A stretch of 64,000 nt of DNA from Gottfriedia sp002574545 (GCA_052180195.1 CP197469.1), one strand, 5' to 3'. Numbered from the stretch's first letter, positions 43,215 through 52,455 are shown. Notes: generated by a model not told the origin, from the letters alone. Numbers and translations are program-made.

Positions 43215-44444
43215 ATGATTAATCAGGATAGATTGTGGAAACACCTTTTGGAATTAGGGTCCATAGGAAAACAAGATTCTGGTGGAATTACGCGTTTGTC
43301 CTTTACAGATTATGAGAGAAAAGCTAAGGAATTAGTTACTTCCTATATGGTTGAAGCAGGGTTAAAAGTCTACGAAGATACCGTTGGAAATCTTATTGGA
43401 CGTAAAGAAGGGACTAATCCAAACGCACCAGTTGTACTTGTAGGCTCACATATTGATTCTGTATATAATGGCGGAAATTTTGACGGACCACTTGGCGTTC
43501 TCTCGGGGATTGAAATTCTCCAGACGATGAATGAGCAGAAAATCACAACAACTCATCCAATTGAAGTGATTGTATTTACAGATGAAGAAGGAGCAAGATT
43601 TAGCTTTGGAATGATTGGAAGTCGGGGAATTGCTGGAACGCTCAGCTTAGAAGATCTTCAAAATAAGGATCAACAAGGGATTACCATAGCACAAGCGATG
43701 AGCGAGGCAGGATATGATCCACTTTTAATTGAACAGTCAGTCAGACCTAAGGGATCAGTAAAAGCCTATGTAGAACTACATATTGAACAAGGAAAAGTGC
43801 TTGAAAATGGTAATTTATCAGTAGGAATTGTTACAGGAATCGCTGGCCCGTTATGGCTTAAATTCACAATTGAAGGTAAAGCAGGACATGCAGGGACAAC
43901 TCCAATGAATGACCGTAACGATGCTTTAGTTGCTGCATCCGGGATTGTTCAACTCATAGAAACTGAATCAACTAAGACAGTATCAACAGTAGGAACAGTT
44001 GGTCAATTGCAACTATTTCCTGGAGGAATAAATATTATTCCTGGGAAGGTTGAATTTACCTTGGATCTACGAGATGTTAACGAAGCAGTTCGAGATGAGG
44101 TTGAAAATCGAATTGTAGAAGAAGCAAGAATTTTATGTGAGCAACGTGGTGTAGGATTAGAAATTGAAGTTCTACAACGTATTAAACCAACATTATGCTC
44201 GAGTGAAATTCAAGATATTGCAAAATTGGCTAGTGAAAAGATTGGTGTGGAACCATTTTTTATCCCAAGTGGAGCTGGGCACGATTGCATGCAGCTGACA
44301 AGTCTATGTCCTATAGGGATGCTTTTTATCCGTTCAAAAGATGGAATAAGTCATCATCCTGCTGAATGGAGTTCAAAGGAAGATTGTACAGACGGTGCGA
44401 ATGTACTTTATCATACTGTACTTCAATTATCTAATAATGAATAG
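43215..44444 (+). CDS. Zn-dependent amidohydrolase (M20; N-carbamoyl-amino acid hydrolase/allantoate amidohydrolase type)
   Basis: A 409-residue dimetal enzyme. Metal ligands: His and Asp in GSHIDSVYNGGNFDGPLG, the Glu pair in FTDEEGARF, His in YVELHIEQG and the C-terminal His in SGAGHDCMQL. The lid-domain motif AGHAGTTPMNDRNDA is typical of HyuC/AmaB/AllC, which release ammonia and CO2 from N-carbamoyl or ureido compounds. GTAGGAGGA precedes ATG. Followed at 14 bases by a second M20 enzyme. Confidence 0.88.
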   Translation: MINQDRLWKHLLELGSIGKQDSGGITRLSFTDYERKAKELVTSYMVEAGLKVYEDTVGNLIGRKEGTNPNAPVVLVGSHIDSVYNGGNFDGPLGVLSGIEILQTMNEQKITTTHPIEVIVFTDEEGARFSFGMIGSRGIAGTLSLEDLQNKDQQGITIAQAMSEAGYDPLLIEQSVRPKGSVKAYVELHIEQGKVLENGNLSVGIVTGIAGPLWLKFTIEGKAGHAGTTPMNDRNDALVAASGIVQLIETESTKTVSTVGTVGQLQLFPGGINIIPGKVEFTLDLRDVNEAVRDEVENRIVEEARILCEQRGVGLEIEVLQRIKPTLCSSEIQDIAKLASEKIGVEPFFIPSGAGHDCMQLTSLCPIGMLFIRSKDGISHHPAEWSSKEDCTDGANVLYHTVLQLSNNE

Positions 44445-44458
44445 AGGGAGTTACAATT

Positions 44459-45634
44459 ATGCAAACAATATCTTTAGATCGTTTAGTAGAGCAAACAAAA
44501 GAAGAAGTAATTAAGTGGAGAAGGCATTTCCATCAGTATCCGGAGTTATCTTTTCACGAAGAAAAAACAGCTCAATATGTGTATGATACACTTCAAACTT
44601 TCGAGAATTTAGAGATATCTCGTCCGACAAAGACGAGTGTTATGGCTCGTCTGATTGGTTCAACGCCTGGCAAGGTTTTAGCAATTCGAGCAGATATGGA
44701 TGCTTTACCCATTGAGGAAGAAAACACTTTTGAATTTGCCTCAACAAATCCAGGTGTAATGCATGCTTGTGGACACGATGGTCATACAGCAATGCTTCTT
44801 GGCACAGCGAAAATCCTATCTAGTTTAAAAGATCAGATTAAAGGTGAAGTTCGATTTTTGTTTCAACACGCTGAAGAGTTGAACCCTGGTGGTGCAGAGG
44901 AAATGGTACAAGCAGGAGTTATGGACGGAGTAGACATGATAATTGGTGCACATCTTTGGGCTCCTATGAAACTAGGTACAGTAGGTGTTGTATATGGCCC
45001 GATGATGGCTGCTCCGGATACATTCTATATTACCGTTGAAGGTAAGGGTGGACATGCGGCACTTCCTCATGACACGATTGATTCGATTGCTATAGCTTCT
45101 CAAGTTGTAACGAATCTTCAACATATCGTTTCTAGAAATACTGATCCGCTTGATAATCTAGTCGTTTCTGTTACCAAGTTTATTGGAGGTACAACTCATA
45201 ACGTAATCCCAGGTTCAGTAGAAATCTGTGGAACTGTCCGTAGTTTCAACGCTGACCTTAGAAAATCGGTGCCTGAACTGATGGAACGAGTTATAAAAGG
45301 AATAACTGAGGCTCATGGTGCACAATACAAATTTGAATATGAGTTTGGATATCGACCTGTTATAAACGATGAGCAAATTACGAAAGCTATTGAAGAAACC
45401 GTTCTAGAAGTATTTGATGAAAAGACTCTTGACCTTATGAAACCAAACATGGGTGGTGAAGATTTCTCTGCATTCCAACAAAAGGCACCGGGCACTTTCT
45501 TCTATGTGGGGGCAGGAAACAAAGAAAAAGACATTATTTATCCACATCATCATGCTCGTTTTACAATAGACGAGGACGCTTTGGCAATTGGTGTAAACTT
45601 ATTCGTTCATGCTACATTTAAGCTTTTAGATTAA
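44459..45634 (+). CDS. M20 family amidohydrolase (YxeP/N-acyl-amino acid hydrolase type)
   Basis: A 391-residue metallo-amidohydrolase with VMHACGHDGHTAM (metal-binding Cys/His), FQHAEELNPGGAEEM (catalytic and metal Glu), a dimerisation insert, and MGGEDFSAF near the C-terminus. Relatives deacylate N-acyl amino acids or conjugated compounds. It follows the carbamoylase-type enzyme in the same operon and precedes a sodium symporter, which suggests a route for uptake and hydrolysis of an N-substituted amino acid. Confidence 0.88.
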   Translation: MQTISLDRLVEQTKEEVIKWRRHFHQYPELSFHEEKTAQYVYDTLQTFENLEISRPTKTSVMARLIGSTPGKVLAIRADMDALPIEEENTFEFASTNPGVMHACGHDGHTAMLLGTAKILSSLKDQIKGEVRFLFQHAEELNPGGAEEMVQAGVMDGVDMIIGAHLWAPMKLGTVGVVYGPMMAAPDTFYITVEGKGGHAALPHDTIDSIAIASQVVTNLQHIVSRNTDPLDNLVVSVTKFIGGTTHNVIPGSVEICGTVRSFNADLRKSVPELMERVIKGITEAHGAQYKFEYEFGYRPVINDEQITKAIEETVLEVFDEKTLDLMKPNMGGEDFSAFQQKAPGTFFYVGAGNKEKDIIYPHHHARFTIDEDALAIGVNLFVHATFKLLD

Positions 45635-45645
45635 TAGACTGATGG

Positions 45646-45679
45646 TTAAGTAGATCCTTAATTACAAGGATCTGCTTAA
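45646..45679 (+). other. intra-operon hairpin
   Basis: TTAAGTAGATCCTT and its near-perfect complement with a five-base loop, followed by TCTAAAAAAC rather than a T-run. It lies between the amidohydrolase and the DUF3311 gene, so it may stabilise upstream mRNA or partly terminate transcription. Confidence 0.5.
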
Positions 45680-45743
45680 TCTAAAAAACGTTTTCTGAAT
45701 ATTTAAACTAATAAAAATTTAAATTGAAAGTGGGGAACAATTT

Positions 45744-45938
45744 TTGAAAATCTATCATTTATTAGCACTTATTCCATTTGTTGCTATTCTAGGCTTTTCA
45801 TCTTGGGCAAACCATGTTGAGCCATTTGTATTAGGAATGCCTTTTCTACTGTTTTGGGTTGTATTATGGACGGTTTTATCAACACCAGTTATGTGGATTA
45901 TCTTTAAACTAGATTCGGCGAATAAGGGGGACAGTTAA
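45744..45938 (+). CDS. DUF3311 small membrane protein
   Basis: 64 residues, TTG start eight bases after GTGGGGAA. Two hydrophobic helices (YHLLALIPFVAILGFSSWA and LGMPFLLFWVVLWTVLSTPV). DUF3311 proteins are encoded directly before sodium:solute symporters and are thought to be small partner subunits. The symporter starts one base after its stop. Confidence 0.85.
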   Translation: MKIYHLLALIPFVAILGFSSWANHVEPFVLGMPFLLFWVVLWTVLSTPVMWIIFKLDSANKGDS

Positions 45939-45939
45939 G

Positions 45940-47412
45940 ATGAATAGTGCATTAATTATCATTTTTCTTTTTCTTGCAATATCGATATTTCTAGGGGTAC
46001 AAGCTAGAAAAGGTAAAGACATGAATCTTGAGCAATGGAGTGTTGGAGGAAGAGGATTTGGAACGATTTTCGTGTTCCTCTTAATGGCTGGTGAAATCTA
46101 TACTACCTTTACGTTCTTAGGTGGAAGTGGCTGGGCGTATGGAAAAGGAGGTCCAACCTACTATATCACTGCTTATGGTGCACTTGCTTATATTATGTCT
46201 TATTGGTTGCTTCCAAAAATATGGAAATATGCTAAAGAAAATAAGTTAATGTCACAGCCGGACTTTTTCGCAAGTAAATACAAAAGTAAGGCCCTTGGCG
46301 TTTTAGTTTCACTAGTTGGTGTAGCTGCTGTAATTCCCTACTTAGTTCTACAATTAAAAGGATTAGGAAGCATCGTTTCGGAGGCTTCATATGGAATGAT
46401 CTCACCAACATTTGCGATTTGGATCGGTGCTATTTCGGTAACTATTTATGTCATGATATCTGGTATCCATGGATCAGCATGGACTGCAGCGTTAAAGGAC
46501 ATTATGATTCTTGGTGTTGTTCTTTTTCTAGGAATCTATTTACCTTATCATTATTATGGTGGATTCCAAGCGATGTTTGAAGCAGTTGATCAAGCGAAAC
46601 CAGGTTTTCTAAATCTGCCAAAAGAGGGATTAAGTGTATCCTGGTTTAATTCTACAGTTCTTCTAACAGCTTTAGGTTTTTATATGTGGCCACATACTTT
46701 TGGCTCAGTCTATTCAGCTAAAAGTGAAAACGTATTTCGTAAAAATGCTATTATCATGCCTTTATACCAACTTGTGCTGCTTTTTGTATTTTTCGTTGGA
46801 TTTGCGGCAATTCTTCAAGTTCCTGGGCTACAAGGTGCGGATGCAGATCTGTCTTTATTAAAGTTAAGTAAAGCAACTTTTAACCCATGGTTTGTTGGAA
46901 TCATTGGTGGAGCAGGCGTATTGACAGCAATCGTGCCAGGCTCGATGATCCTAATGGCATCTGCTACTTTAATATCAAAAAATATTTATAAAGTGTTTGT
47001 TCCATCTGCTACAGAAAAGCAGGTTGCAGTTTTAGCGAAATACCTTGTTCCTGTAGTTGCCTTATTCGCAGTTTTTTTCACATTTAATGGTGGAACAACA
47101 TTAGTAACATTACTTTTAATGGGTTACAGTCTAGTTACTCAATTGTTCCCAACACTAGTCTTTAGTTTAATGAAAAAGAACTTTGTAACGAAACAAGGCG
47201 CATTCGCTGGTATTTTAACTGGAGTTGCAACAGTTACTTATGTCACTATAAGTAATACAACAATCGGATCTTTATTCCCAACACTGCCTCAATATATTAA
47301 AGATTTGAATATCGGTGTTATTGGTTTAGTTGTCAACCTTGTATTTTTAGTTGTTGTTAGTTTAATTACTAAAAATGTATCGGTTCAAAGTAAAAAAGAA
47401 ATTGTAGCTTAA
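45940..47412 (+). CDS. sodium:solute symporter (SSS family)
   Basis: A 490-residue transporter with about 13 helices. Family features: a MNLEQWSVGGRGFGTIFVF start of the second helix region, LKGLGSIVSEASYG, and GSMILMASATLISKNIY near residue 340. It pairs with the DUF3311 protein. Co-location with two M20 amidohydrolases suggests it imports their substrate. A terminator follows. Confidence 0.88.
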   Translation: MNSALIIIFLFLAISIFLGVQARKGKDMNLEQWSVGGRGFGTIFVFLLMAGEIYTTFTFLGGSGWAYGKGGPTYYITAYGALAYIMSYWLLPKIWKYAKENKLMSQPDFFASKYKSKALGVLVSLVGVAAVIPYLVLQLKGLGSIVSEASYGMISPTFAIWIGAISVTIYVMISGIHGSAWTAALKDIMILGVVLFLGIYLPYHYYGGFQAMFEAVDQAKPGFLNLPKEGLSVSWFNSTVLLTALGFYMWPHTFGSVYSAKSENVFRKNAIIMPLYQLVLLFVFFVGFAAILQVPGLQGADADLSLLKLSKATFNPWFVGIIGGAGVLTAIVPGSMILMASATLISKNIYKVFVPSATEKQVAVLAKYLVPVVALFAVFFTFNGGTTLVTLLLMGYSLVTQLFPTLVFSLMKKNFVTKQGAFAGILTGVATVTYVTISNTTIGSLFPTLPQYIKDLNIGVIGLVVNLVFLVVVSLITKNVSVQSKKEIVA

Positions 47413-47442
47413 ATAGAATTATGTACTAACAAATATCCCTAG

Positions 47443-47474
47443 GGTTGATTATTTTAATCAACCTCTATTTTTTT
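47443..47474 (+). terminator. terminator after the symporter
   Basis: Stem GGTTGATT / AATCAACC with a five-base loop, then TCTATTTTTTT. Confidence 0.8.
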
Positions 47475-47547
47475 ATGAGCTTTTATCTAAATTCCCCCAA
47501 ATGCAAATTTATAGTTAGAAAGACTTAAAGAGTAGACAAATCCAAAC

Positions 47548-47573
47548 TAAACCGCCATTTATAGGTGGTTTTT
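47548..47573 (+). terminator. second terminator-like hairpin
   Basis: AAACCGCC / GGTGGTTT with one wobble and a TTTC tail. It resembles the hairpins after the spoVR relics but no spoVR sequence precedes it. Confidence 0.5.
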
Positions 47574-47931
47574 CTATTTGAGTAAAATAATATTGGCCTA
47601 TTTAACATAGATTTCTCCAGAAAAATTGGTTAATAAACGGGAAAACCCAATAAAATCAAGGCTAAAATAACCCAAGTTTAAATCAAAGGGAAATCAATTT
47701 AAAATGTAGAATTTTTCATTATTAGAGTTGGAATCATTTGAATTTGGTCAGTTGGTTTTTTGGAAGAAGTTAGCATCAGTAATATAAACGATTTGATTTA
47801 TCAGTGAAAAATTAGCATTTAAATAAAAAAACCAATGTTGATACTTTTTTTCAAAATTAAAATGACATCAACAATTAATAAAATAAAACTAGGACAGGAA
47901 TAGCAACATCTTAGAGTATGGGGGGATCAAG

Positions 47932-48237
47932 TTGCATATTAAACAATTAAGTCATCTTTGTGAAGTTTTAGAGAGTGGTTCCTTTACGATTGCAGCGCAG
48001 AAGTCTTTAATTAATGAAGCTGACATGAAAGAATCAATCAATAGTTTAGAAATTGAATTTGGCATAAAGCTAATTGAGTGTGACGACGAATTTAAAGTAG
48101 TGCCTTCATTTGAATGCTTACAAATTATTACGCATATAAAGGAAATCGTAAGGAATTGTAGAGAAATTGACGAAGAAATTAAATCCTTACATAAGAAATC
48201 TTCTGTAAATACAATGTATGATGTGGGACTGCTTTGA
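47932..48237 (+). CDS. solitary LysR-type DNA-binding domain protein
   Basis: 101 residues from a TTG after GGGGGA. The sequence follows an LTTR N-terminus (MHIKQLSHLCEVLESGSFTI, AAQKSLINEADMKESINSLE, FGIKLIECD) and the start of the linker helix, then stops without an effector domain. The recognition region (NEADMKESI) departs from the usual SQPAVSxxI. It may be a degenerate or repurposed regulator. A clean terminator follows at 48267, so it is a defined gene rather than a random truncation. Confidence 0.65.
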   Translation: MHIKQLSHLCEVLESGSFTIAAQKSLINEADMKESINSLEIEFGIKLIECDDEFKVVPSFECLQIITHIKEIVRNCREIDEEIKSLHKKSSVNTMYDVGLL

Positions 48238-48266
48238 TCCTAAATAGTAAAGTATTTTAAATGTAG

Positions 48267-48295
48267 GACCAAATCATAATAGGTTTGGTCTTTTT
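48267..48295 (+). terminator. terminator after the LysR-domain gene
   Basis: Stem GACCAAA / TTTGGTC with a 10-base loop and T5. Confidence 0.75.
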
Positions 48296-48389
48296 GGAAT
48301 GACTTTTATTTTTCAATAAAGTATCAGTAGCCTTCTCATATCTAATTTAATCTTTATATCTTTACGTCCTAAATCTTTCTTATTTATTT

Positions 48390-48421
48390 ATAACTAAATA
48401 TAATTAGATATAATTAGTTAT
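48390..48421. promoter_or_regulatory. A/T-rich dyad before modA
   Basis: ATAACTAA at the left and TTAGTTAT at the right bound a 32-base imperfect palindrome containing repeated TATAATTAG. It ends just before the modA ribosome site, so a repressor bound here would block transcription. Binder unknown. Confidence 0.45.
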
Positions 48422-48446
48422 TTTTTTTAAGAAAGGTAGATGAATA

Positions 48447-49259
48447 ATGAAAAAACGTTATTCTTTATTTTTATTGATAACAATGTTGTTAGGACTATTC
48501 GTATCTGGATGTTCAACAAATGAACAAGCTACAAAGCCAACAGGCAAAAAACAAGAAACTGTTAAAAAGAATGTGGAATTGACAATCTCAGCAGCAGCTA
48601 GTTTACAGGATGCACTAAATGATATTAAAGCAAACTTTGAAAAGGCTAACCCTAATGTGAAAATAAACTATAACTTTGGAGCATCAGGAGCATTGCAACA
48701 ACAAATTTCTCAAGGAGCACCGGTCGATCTTTTCTTCTCGGCTGCAGAGGACAAATTTAATAATTTAGTACAAGATGGTCTTATTGATAAGAGCCAAGGT
48801 AAAAATGTAGTTGGGAATGAACTTGTATTAGTTGTACCAAAAAATAAAAATAAAGATATTAATTCTTTTGAAGATCTTACAAAAGCAGACAAAATTTCTA
48901 TCGGGACGCCAGAAGCGGTACCAGCAGGACAATATGGTAAAGAAACATTGAAAAATTTAAATGTTTGGAAAGCGATTGAAGGAAAAGTAGTATATGGTAA
49001 GGATGTTAGACAAGTACTTTCTTATGTAGAAACAAATAATGTAGACGCAGGGATTGTTTATAAAACAGATGCGCTAACATCTACAAAAGTAAAGATTGTA
49101 GCAACAGCCCCTGAAAATACGCATGATCCAATCATTTATCCATTAGGCGTATTAAAGAATAGCAAGCAATCTAAAGAAGCTAAAAAGTTCTATGAATATC
49201 TTCAAAATGACGAGTCTATGAAGATATTAGAGAAGTATGGGTTTAAAGGACTAAATTAA
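48447..49259 (+). CDS. modA: molybdate ABC transporter substrate-binding lipoprotein
   Basis: A 270-residue ModA-type solute-binding protein. The signal peptide ends in the lipobox LFVSGC (Cys ~22). Oxyanion-binding segments ISAAASLQDAL and NFGASGALQQQISQGAPVD are visible, as is the IGTPEAVPAGQYGKE motif. It binds molybdate or tungstate outside the membrane. No modB or modC follows, so it must work with a permease encoded elsewhere. AAGAAAGG precedes ATG. Confidence 0.88.
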   Translation: MKKRYSLFLLITMLLGLFVSGCSTNEQATKPTGKKQETVKKNVELTISAAASLQDALNDIKANFEKANPNVKINYNFGASGALQQQISQGAPVDLFFSAAEDKFNNLVQDGLIDKSQGKNVVGNELVLVVPKNKNKDINSFEDLTKADKISIGTPEAVPAGQYGKETLKNLNVWKAIEGKVVYGKDVRQVLSYVETNNVDAGIVYKTDALTSTKVKIVATAPENTHDPIIYPLGVLKNSKQSKEAKKFYEYLQNDESMKILEKYGFKGLN

Positions 49260-49289
49260 CTTACATTAGCTGACTGAAGTTTTTAGGAA

Positions 49290-49318
49290 TGAGCCGATTA
49301 AATAATTGGCTCATTTTT
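49290..49318 (+). terminator. terminator after modA
   Basis: TGAGCCGATT pairs with AATTGGCTCA (one wobble), then TTTTT. Confidence 0.8.
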
Positions 49319-49517
49319 CATTTTGGAATCTTGAATGAAATTTAATGTAAATGATTTGTTTGTTCTGTATAAAGAACAGTTATGAAGATTTGTTCATGTT
49401 TGTTTAGAAGGGGAAAATTTAAAGAGCGGGCTACTATTTAAAGTTTGCCAGAAAAAATTGTATCAAATAAAACTCTTTATAAGCTAAAGGAAAAATAGAA
49501 TGCCGAATAATGTTAAA

Positions 49518-49982
49518 CTAGTGAGTGTATTCCTTTATTGATATATTGAAGAGTTTTCGGTCTCTTTTGCCTTTTTGACCAATTAGCCAATACCAACTCT
49601 GTCCAATATAAAAAGAGTTAGATACAAGTTGTTCAATATACTTTGAAATAATTCCATTGATTTTTTCTTTTTCAATTTTATTTTTTATAGACAAGGCAAT
49701 GACAAAATAGGATTTATCACTTTCAAATTCCAGTAATTGAAGATGATATCTGCCACCTTTTTTTTCATTAAAATCATTTAATACGTGATCTATACAGTCT
49801 CTGACATCAATGTTATATTTAGCTGCATCGCTCCAATTTGATATGAGAGAGTCATATAACGAAACTGTTAGGATGTAATATGATGCATAGTCCTTAGGAT
49901 TAAATTTTTGATTCTCATCCTTAAATTGATATAAAGGTGGAACAACAAATTTTTCATAATCAGCAAAAAAATCTTCAGTCAT
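49518..49982 (-). CDS. hypothetical protein, 154 aa
   Basis: A soluble protein, rich in aromatic residues and lysine (YASYYILTVSLYDSLISNW, IGQSWYWLIGQKGKRDRK), without signal peptide or recognised motif. GTAGG precedes the ATG. It is on the same strand as the P450 cluster but separated from it by the terminator at 50093, so it is probably transcribed on its own. Function unknown. Confidence 0.6.
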   Translation of the reverse strand: MTEDFFADYEKFVVPPLYQFKDENQKFNPKDYASYYILTVSLYDSLISNWSDAAKYNIDVRDCIDHVLNDFNEKKGGRYHLQLLEFESDKSYFVIALSIKNKIEKEKINGIISKYIEQLVSNSFYIGQSWYWLIGQKGKRDRKLFNISIKEYTH

Positions 49983-50092
49983 GTTTTTACCTACTTTCTA
50001 GTTAGAACAAAAGTTTACTATATCGAATATAAAATATAGTTTTTCCTATTCTTTCCAAAAATAGACACGAGGAAAATGTATAAGATTTTTAT

Positions 50093-50128
50093 AAAAAGCA
50101 GAGTTAAAAAAATTCAACTCTGCTTTTT
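50093..50128 (-). terminator. terminator of the minus-strand P450 cluster
   Basis: A perfect 13-bp stem AAAAAGCAGAGTT / AACTCTGCTTTTT with a ten-base loop, about 40 bases past the stop of the last cluster gene. The flanking T-run on the minus strand makes it an efficient end. Confidence 0.85.
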
Positions 50129-50171
50129 GTTTTAATCGGATAGACAATGGATTTTTTTAATCTAATTAGTT

Positions 50172-50603
50172 TTATAGAATTTGAATCGAGAATACTAGGG
50201 AGGTAAAATCACCGTTCGCAAAAGCATCATTACAACTGTAGACCATGAAATCTTTCTCCTTTTTCATTCTCATACCAGAATGGAAATCATGGAAGCCCAC
50301 CATTCGTTCTTCTTCCCATACATTAAAAACATTTAAAAAGCCCCTAGAACATTTTAAAATCAGTTCTGATTGAATTTCATTCCCCCATATAATGATTGTT
50401 TTTTGTTTTGGGGCATTGTTGATTGATATACCATTTTCTGAAATAAATCCGACACCTTGATTTCTAGGGGAATTTAAACTCAAAAATTTCAACTTAATCT
50501 CTTTTTCTTCATTCATTTGAAATACTTCTGTATGAATTGTTTCATCAGATTTTAAAGACTTGTTCGTACTATATACTTTTTCTTTTACTAGTAACATTTT
50601 CAC
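50172..50603 (-). CDS. hypothetical protein, last gene of the P450 cluster
   Basis: 143 residues from a GTG at 50603, six bases after AGGAG; an ATG two codons on is an alternative. It begins 35 bases inside the end of the MFS gene, so translation is coupled. The sequence looks beta-rich (KTIIIWGNEIQSELILKC, NVFNVWEEERMVGFHDFH) with no signal peptide or known domain. It could be a small cyclase- or lipocalin-like binding protein, but this is not supported by any motif. Confidence 0.65.
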   Translation of the reverse strand: MKMLLVKEKVYSTNKSLKSDETIHTEVFQMNEEKEIKLKFLSLNSPRNQGVGFISENGISINNAPKQKTIIIWGNEIQSELILKCSRGFLNVFNVWEEERMVGFHDFHSGMRMKKEKDFMVYSCNDAFANGDFTSLVFSIQIL

Positions 50604-51765
50604 TTATCTCTCCTGTTAAGTTATTTTGATCCCCTAATGTTAATTTCAAAAAGTAACACAGTCCTAAACAAGGGACACAGACTAATGCCATACCTAAAAA
50701 AGTAAAAGATGGAGATATAGAGTAGAGGTAGCCACTGACTAAAGTCAAAATCCCGCTACCTAAACTTAAGCCTAGAGCTGCATAAATTCCATGAGCAAAG
50801 GGGAAGTACTTATTTTCTATGTTTTCATCTAAATATTTCACAAAGGCATATTGAGTGAGCCCAAAAGTAATTGAATGTAAAAGTTGAGACAATACAAAAA
50901 CAGAAATGCTGTTAAAAGAAGAAATCAATACCCATCTTAAGATAGAAGCACTTACACTAAACATTAATAAAGCTGGAACAGAGCGTCTTTTAAATAGAAA
51001 GTCAGATACATAGAAGAAAGCAATTTCTGATAGTACAGCAATGATTAAGATGAATCCTGTAAAACTAGTTTTCACCCCTATATTTTTCAAAAAAAGCACA
51101 GCATAACTATAATATGCTGCATGTGCAGCTTGAAGGGTAATGCAGATTGTTAATACGATTAAAAATGATTTTGATTTAAATAACTTAAACAACGGAACTT
51201 TCTTTGATGTTATTTTTGTCCTTAAAGGTATAGGCGCACGAATGGATGTAATAAAAGTAAGTAGAACACATCCAATCATCAAAAAGTAAATAACTACATT
51301 CTCACTTTTTAAAGATATGAGTATTCCAGTTAATGATAGAGAAATAATATAGCCGATCGAACCATATGACCTACTCTTTCCATACTCTATTTTGCTTTCT
51401 CTAATAAGGATAGATGCCATAGCCTCATACATAGCTAAAGGCATTGGATAAACAAGGCTTAGTAAAACCGTAATGAAAGCTACAGCAATTAAACTATTAA
51501 ACGGAATTAATATGATTAATAACATAACAGAAATTAAGGAAACTACTTGATTTAATCTTGCTAAGTTTAAATATCTACTTATAAATGGAAAAATAAAAAA
51601 GGTTGTAAATGATCTTGTTATTAGTCCTAAAGCAATGATAAGTCCAGCCTCATCTGCTGTAAAACCTTTGCTTGTTGTTAGCCAAGCAGACCAATATGGC
51701 ACGAAGATCCCAAAAGTGAAGAAAAATCCAAAAAACTGTAAAGACATCCATCTTTGACTAGTCAT
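50569..51765 (-). CDS. MFS transporter, HcaT/phenylpropionate-permease-like
   Basis: A 398-residue, 12-helix transporter. The N-terminus (MTSQRWMSLQFFGFFFTFGI, then PYWSAWL and GLITRSFTTFF) and the YGKSRSYGSIGYIISLSLTG segment match the PPP/HcaT branch, which includes permeases for aromatic acids and some nucleoside-type substrates. Start overlaps the DLH-like gene by eight bases and its end overlaps the next gene by 35 bases. In this cluster it is the likely exporter or importer of the compound handled by the P450 and hydrolase. Confidence 0.85.
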   Translation of the reverse strand: MTSQRWMSLQFFGFFFTFGIFVPYWSAWLTTSKGFTADEAGLIIALGLITRSFTTFFIFPFISRYLNLARLNQVVSLISVMLLIILIPFNSLIAVAFITVLLSLVYPMPLAMYEAMASILIRESKIEYGKSRSYGSIGYIISLSLTGILISLKSENVVIYFLMIGCVLLTFITSIRAPIPLRTKITSKKVPLFKLFKSKSFLIVLTICITLQAAHAAYYSYAVLFLKNIGVKTSFTGFILIIAVLSEIAFFYVSDFLFKRRSVPALLMFSVSASILRWVLISSFNSISVFVLSQLLHSITFGLTQYAFVKYLDENIENKYFPFAHGIYAALGLSLGSGILTLVSGYLYSISPSFTFLGMALVCVPCLGLCYFLKLTLGDQNNLTGEISENVTSKRKSI

Positions 51766-52399
51766 TTGATTCCTCCCATTTCGGAAGAATTAGTTTTTGA
51801 TGATTTTGTTTTATCATAAAATCATGAACTTTTTGAAAACTGTATTTAGTAGAATCCTGATCGTAATTAGAAGTTGATGGATCGGTAAAACCATGACTTC
51901 CTTCTATTTTAATGATTTGAACCTTATCTTTTGTTTTCAATTTAGTGACGACAATTTCTGGATCAAATGATTTTTCTTTCGTTGGGAAAATTAGTAAGGT
52001 CTCACATTTTGGACTAACTCCCAAGTAGTCCCTAATCCTCGAACCATAAAATCCAATTACTCCATTAAATAATCCCTCATATTTACTGCATAGCCATGCA
52101 ATCGTTGCACCAACACTAAAACCTAAAATATACAAATTATTACAGGTAGTTCGAAGTTCTTTAGCAAGAGTGATAATTTTATTGGTAGCTAACTCAAATC
52201 CGATTTCCTGAGTAAAATGTTTATAAGCTTTATGTTCATCCTTATAGCAATAGTTCTCTATATTATTTAATAAATTTGGGCATACGACTATAAATCCTAA
52301 CTTATTTAAACTGTTGCAAATATCTTTTATATGTTTGTTAATTCCATAAATTTCGTGAACTACTATGATGGTAGTATGATGAAACTCGCAATTTTCCAA
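51758..52399 (-). CDS. dienelactone-hydrolase-like alpha/beta hydrolase
   Basis: A 213-residue DLH-type enzyme from a TTG with GAGGTG eight bases upstream. VVHEIYGINKHIKD carries the conserved Glu, the elbow is GFSVGATIAW (Ser where dienelactone hydrolase has Cys), and EGSHGFTDP holds the catalytic His. The acid may be the Asp in KSFDPE. It would cleave an ester or lactone, or act as a transferase. Coupled to the MFS gene; separated from the P450 gene by 110 bases with a terminator hairpin. Confidence 0.85.
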   Translation of the reverse strand: MENCEFHHTTIIVVHEIYGINKHIKDICNSLNKLGFIVVCPNLLNNIENYCYKDEHKAYKHFTQEIGFELATNKIITLAKELRTTCNNLYILGFSVGATIAWLCSKYEGLFNGVIGFYGSRIRDYLGVSPKCETLLIFPTKEKSFDPEIVVTKLKTKDKVQIIKIEGSHGFTDPSTSNYDQDSTKYSFQKVHDFMIKQNHQKLILPKWEESND

Positions 52400-52426
52400 T
52401 TTTAAATCACCTCTAACTTAGAAAAA

Positions 52427-52455
52427 ATAGGAATAGAATTTTGTTCTATTCCTAT
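52427..52455 (-). terminator. terminator between the P450 and DLH-like genes
   Basis: A perfect 12-bp stem (ATAGGAATAGAA and complement) with a five-base loop; on the minus strand it is followed by TTTTTTC. It would reduce expression of the three distal genes unless they have their own promoter. Confidence 0.75.

Larger units (their letters stand above)
47413..47931. other. 520-base spacer
   Basis: Contains the terminators at 47443 and 47548 and no ORF of substance. I see no clear promoter for the LysR-domain gene beyond general A/T-richness. Confidence 0.5.
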
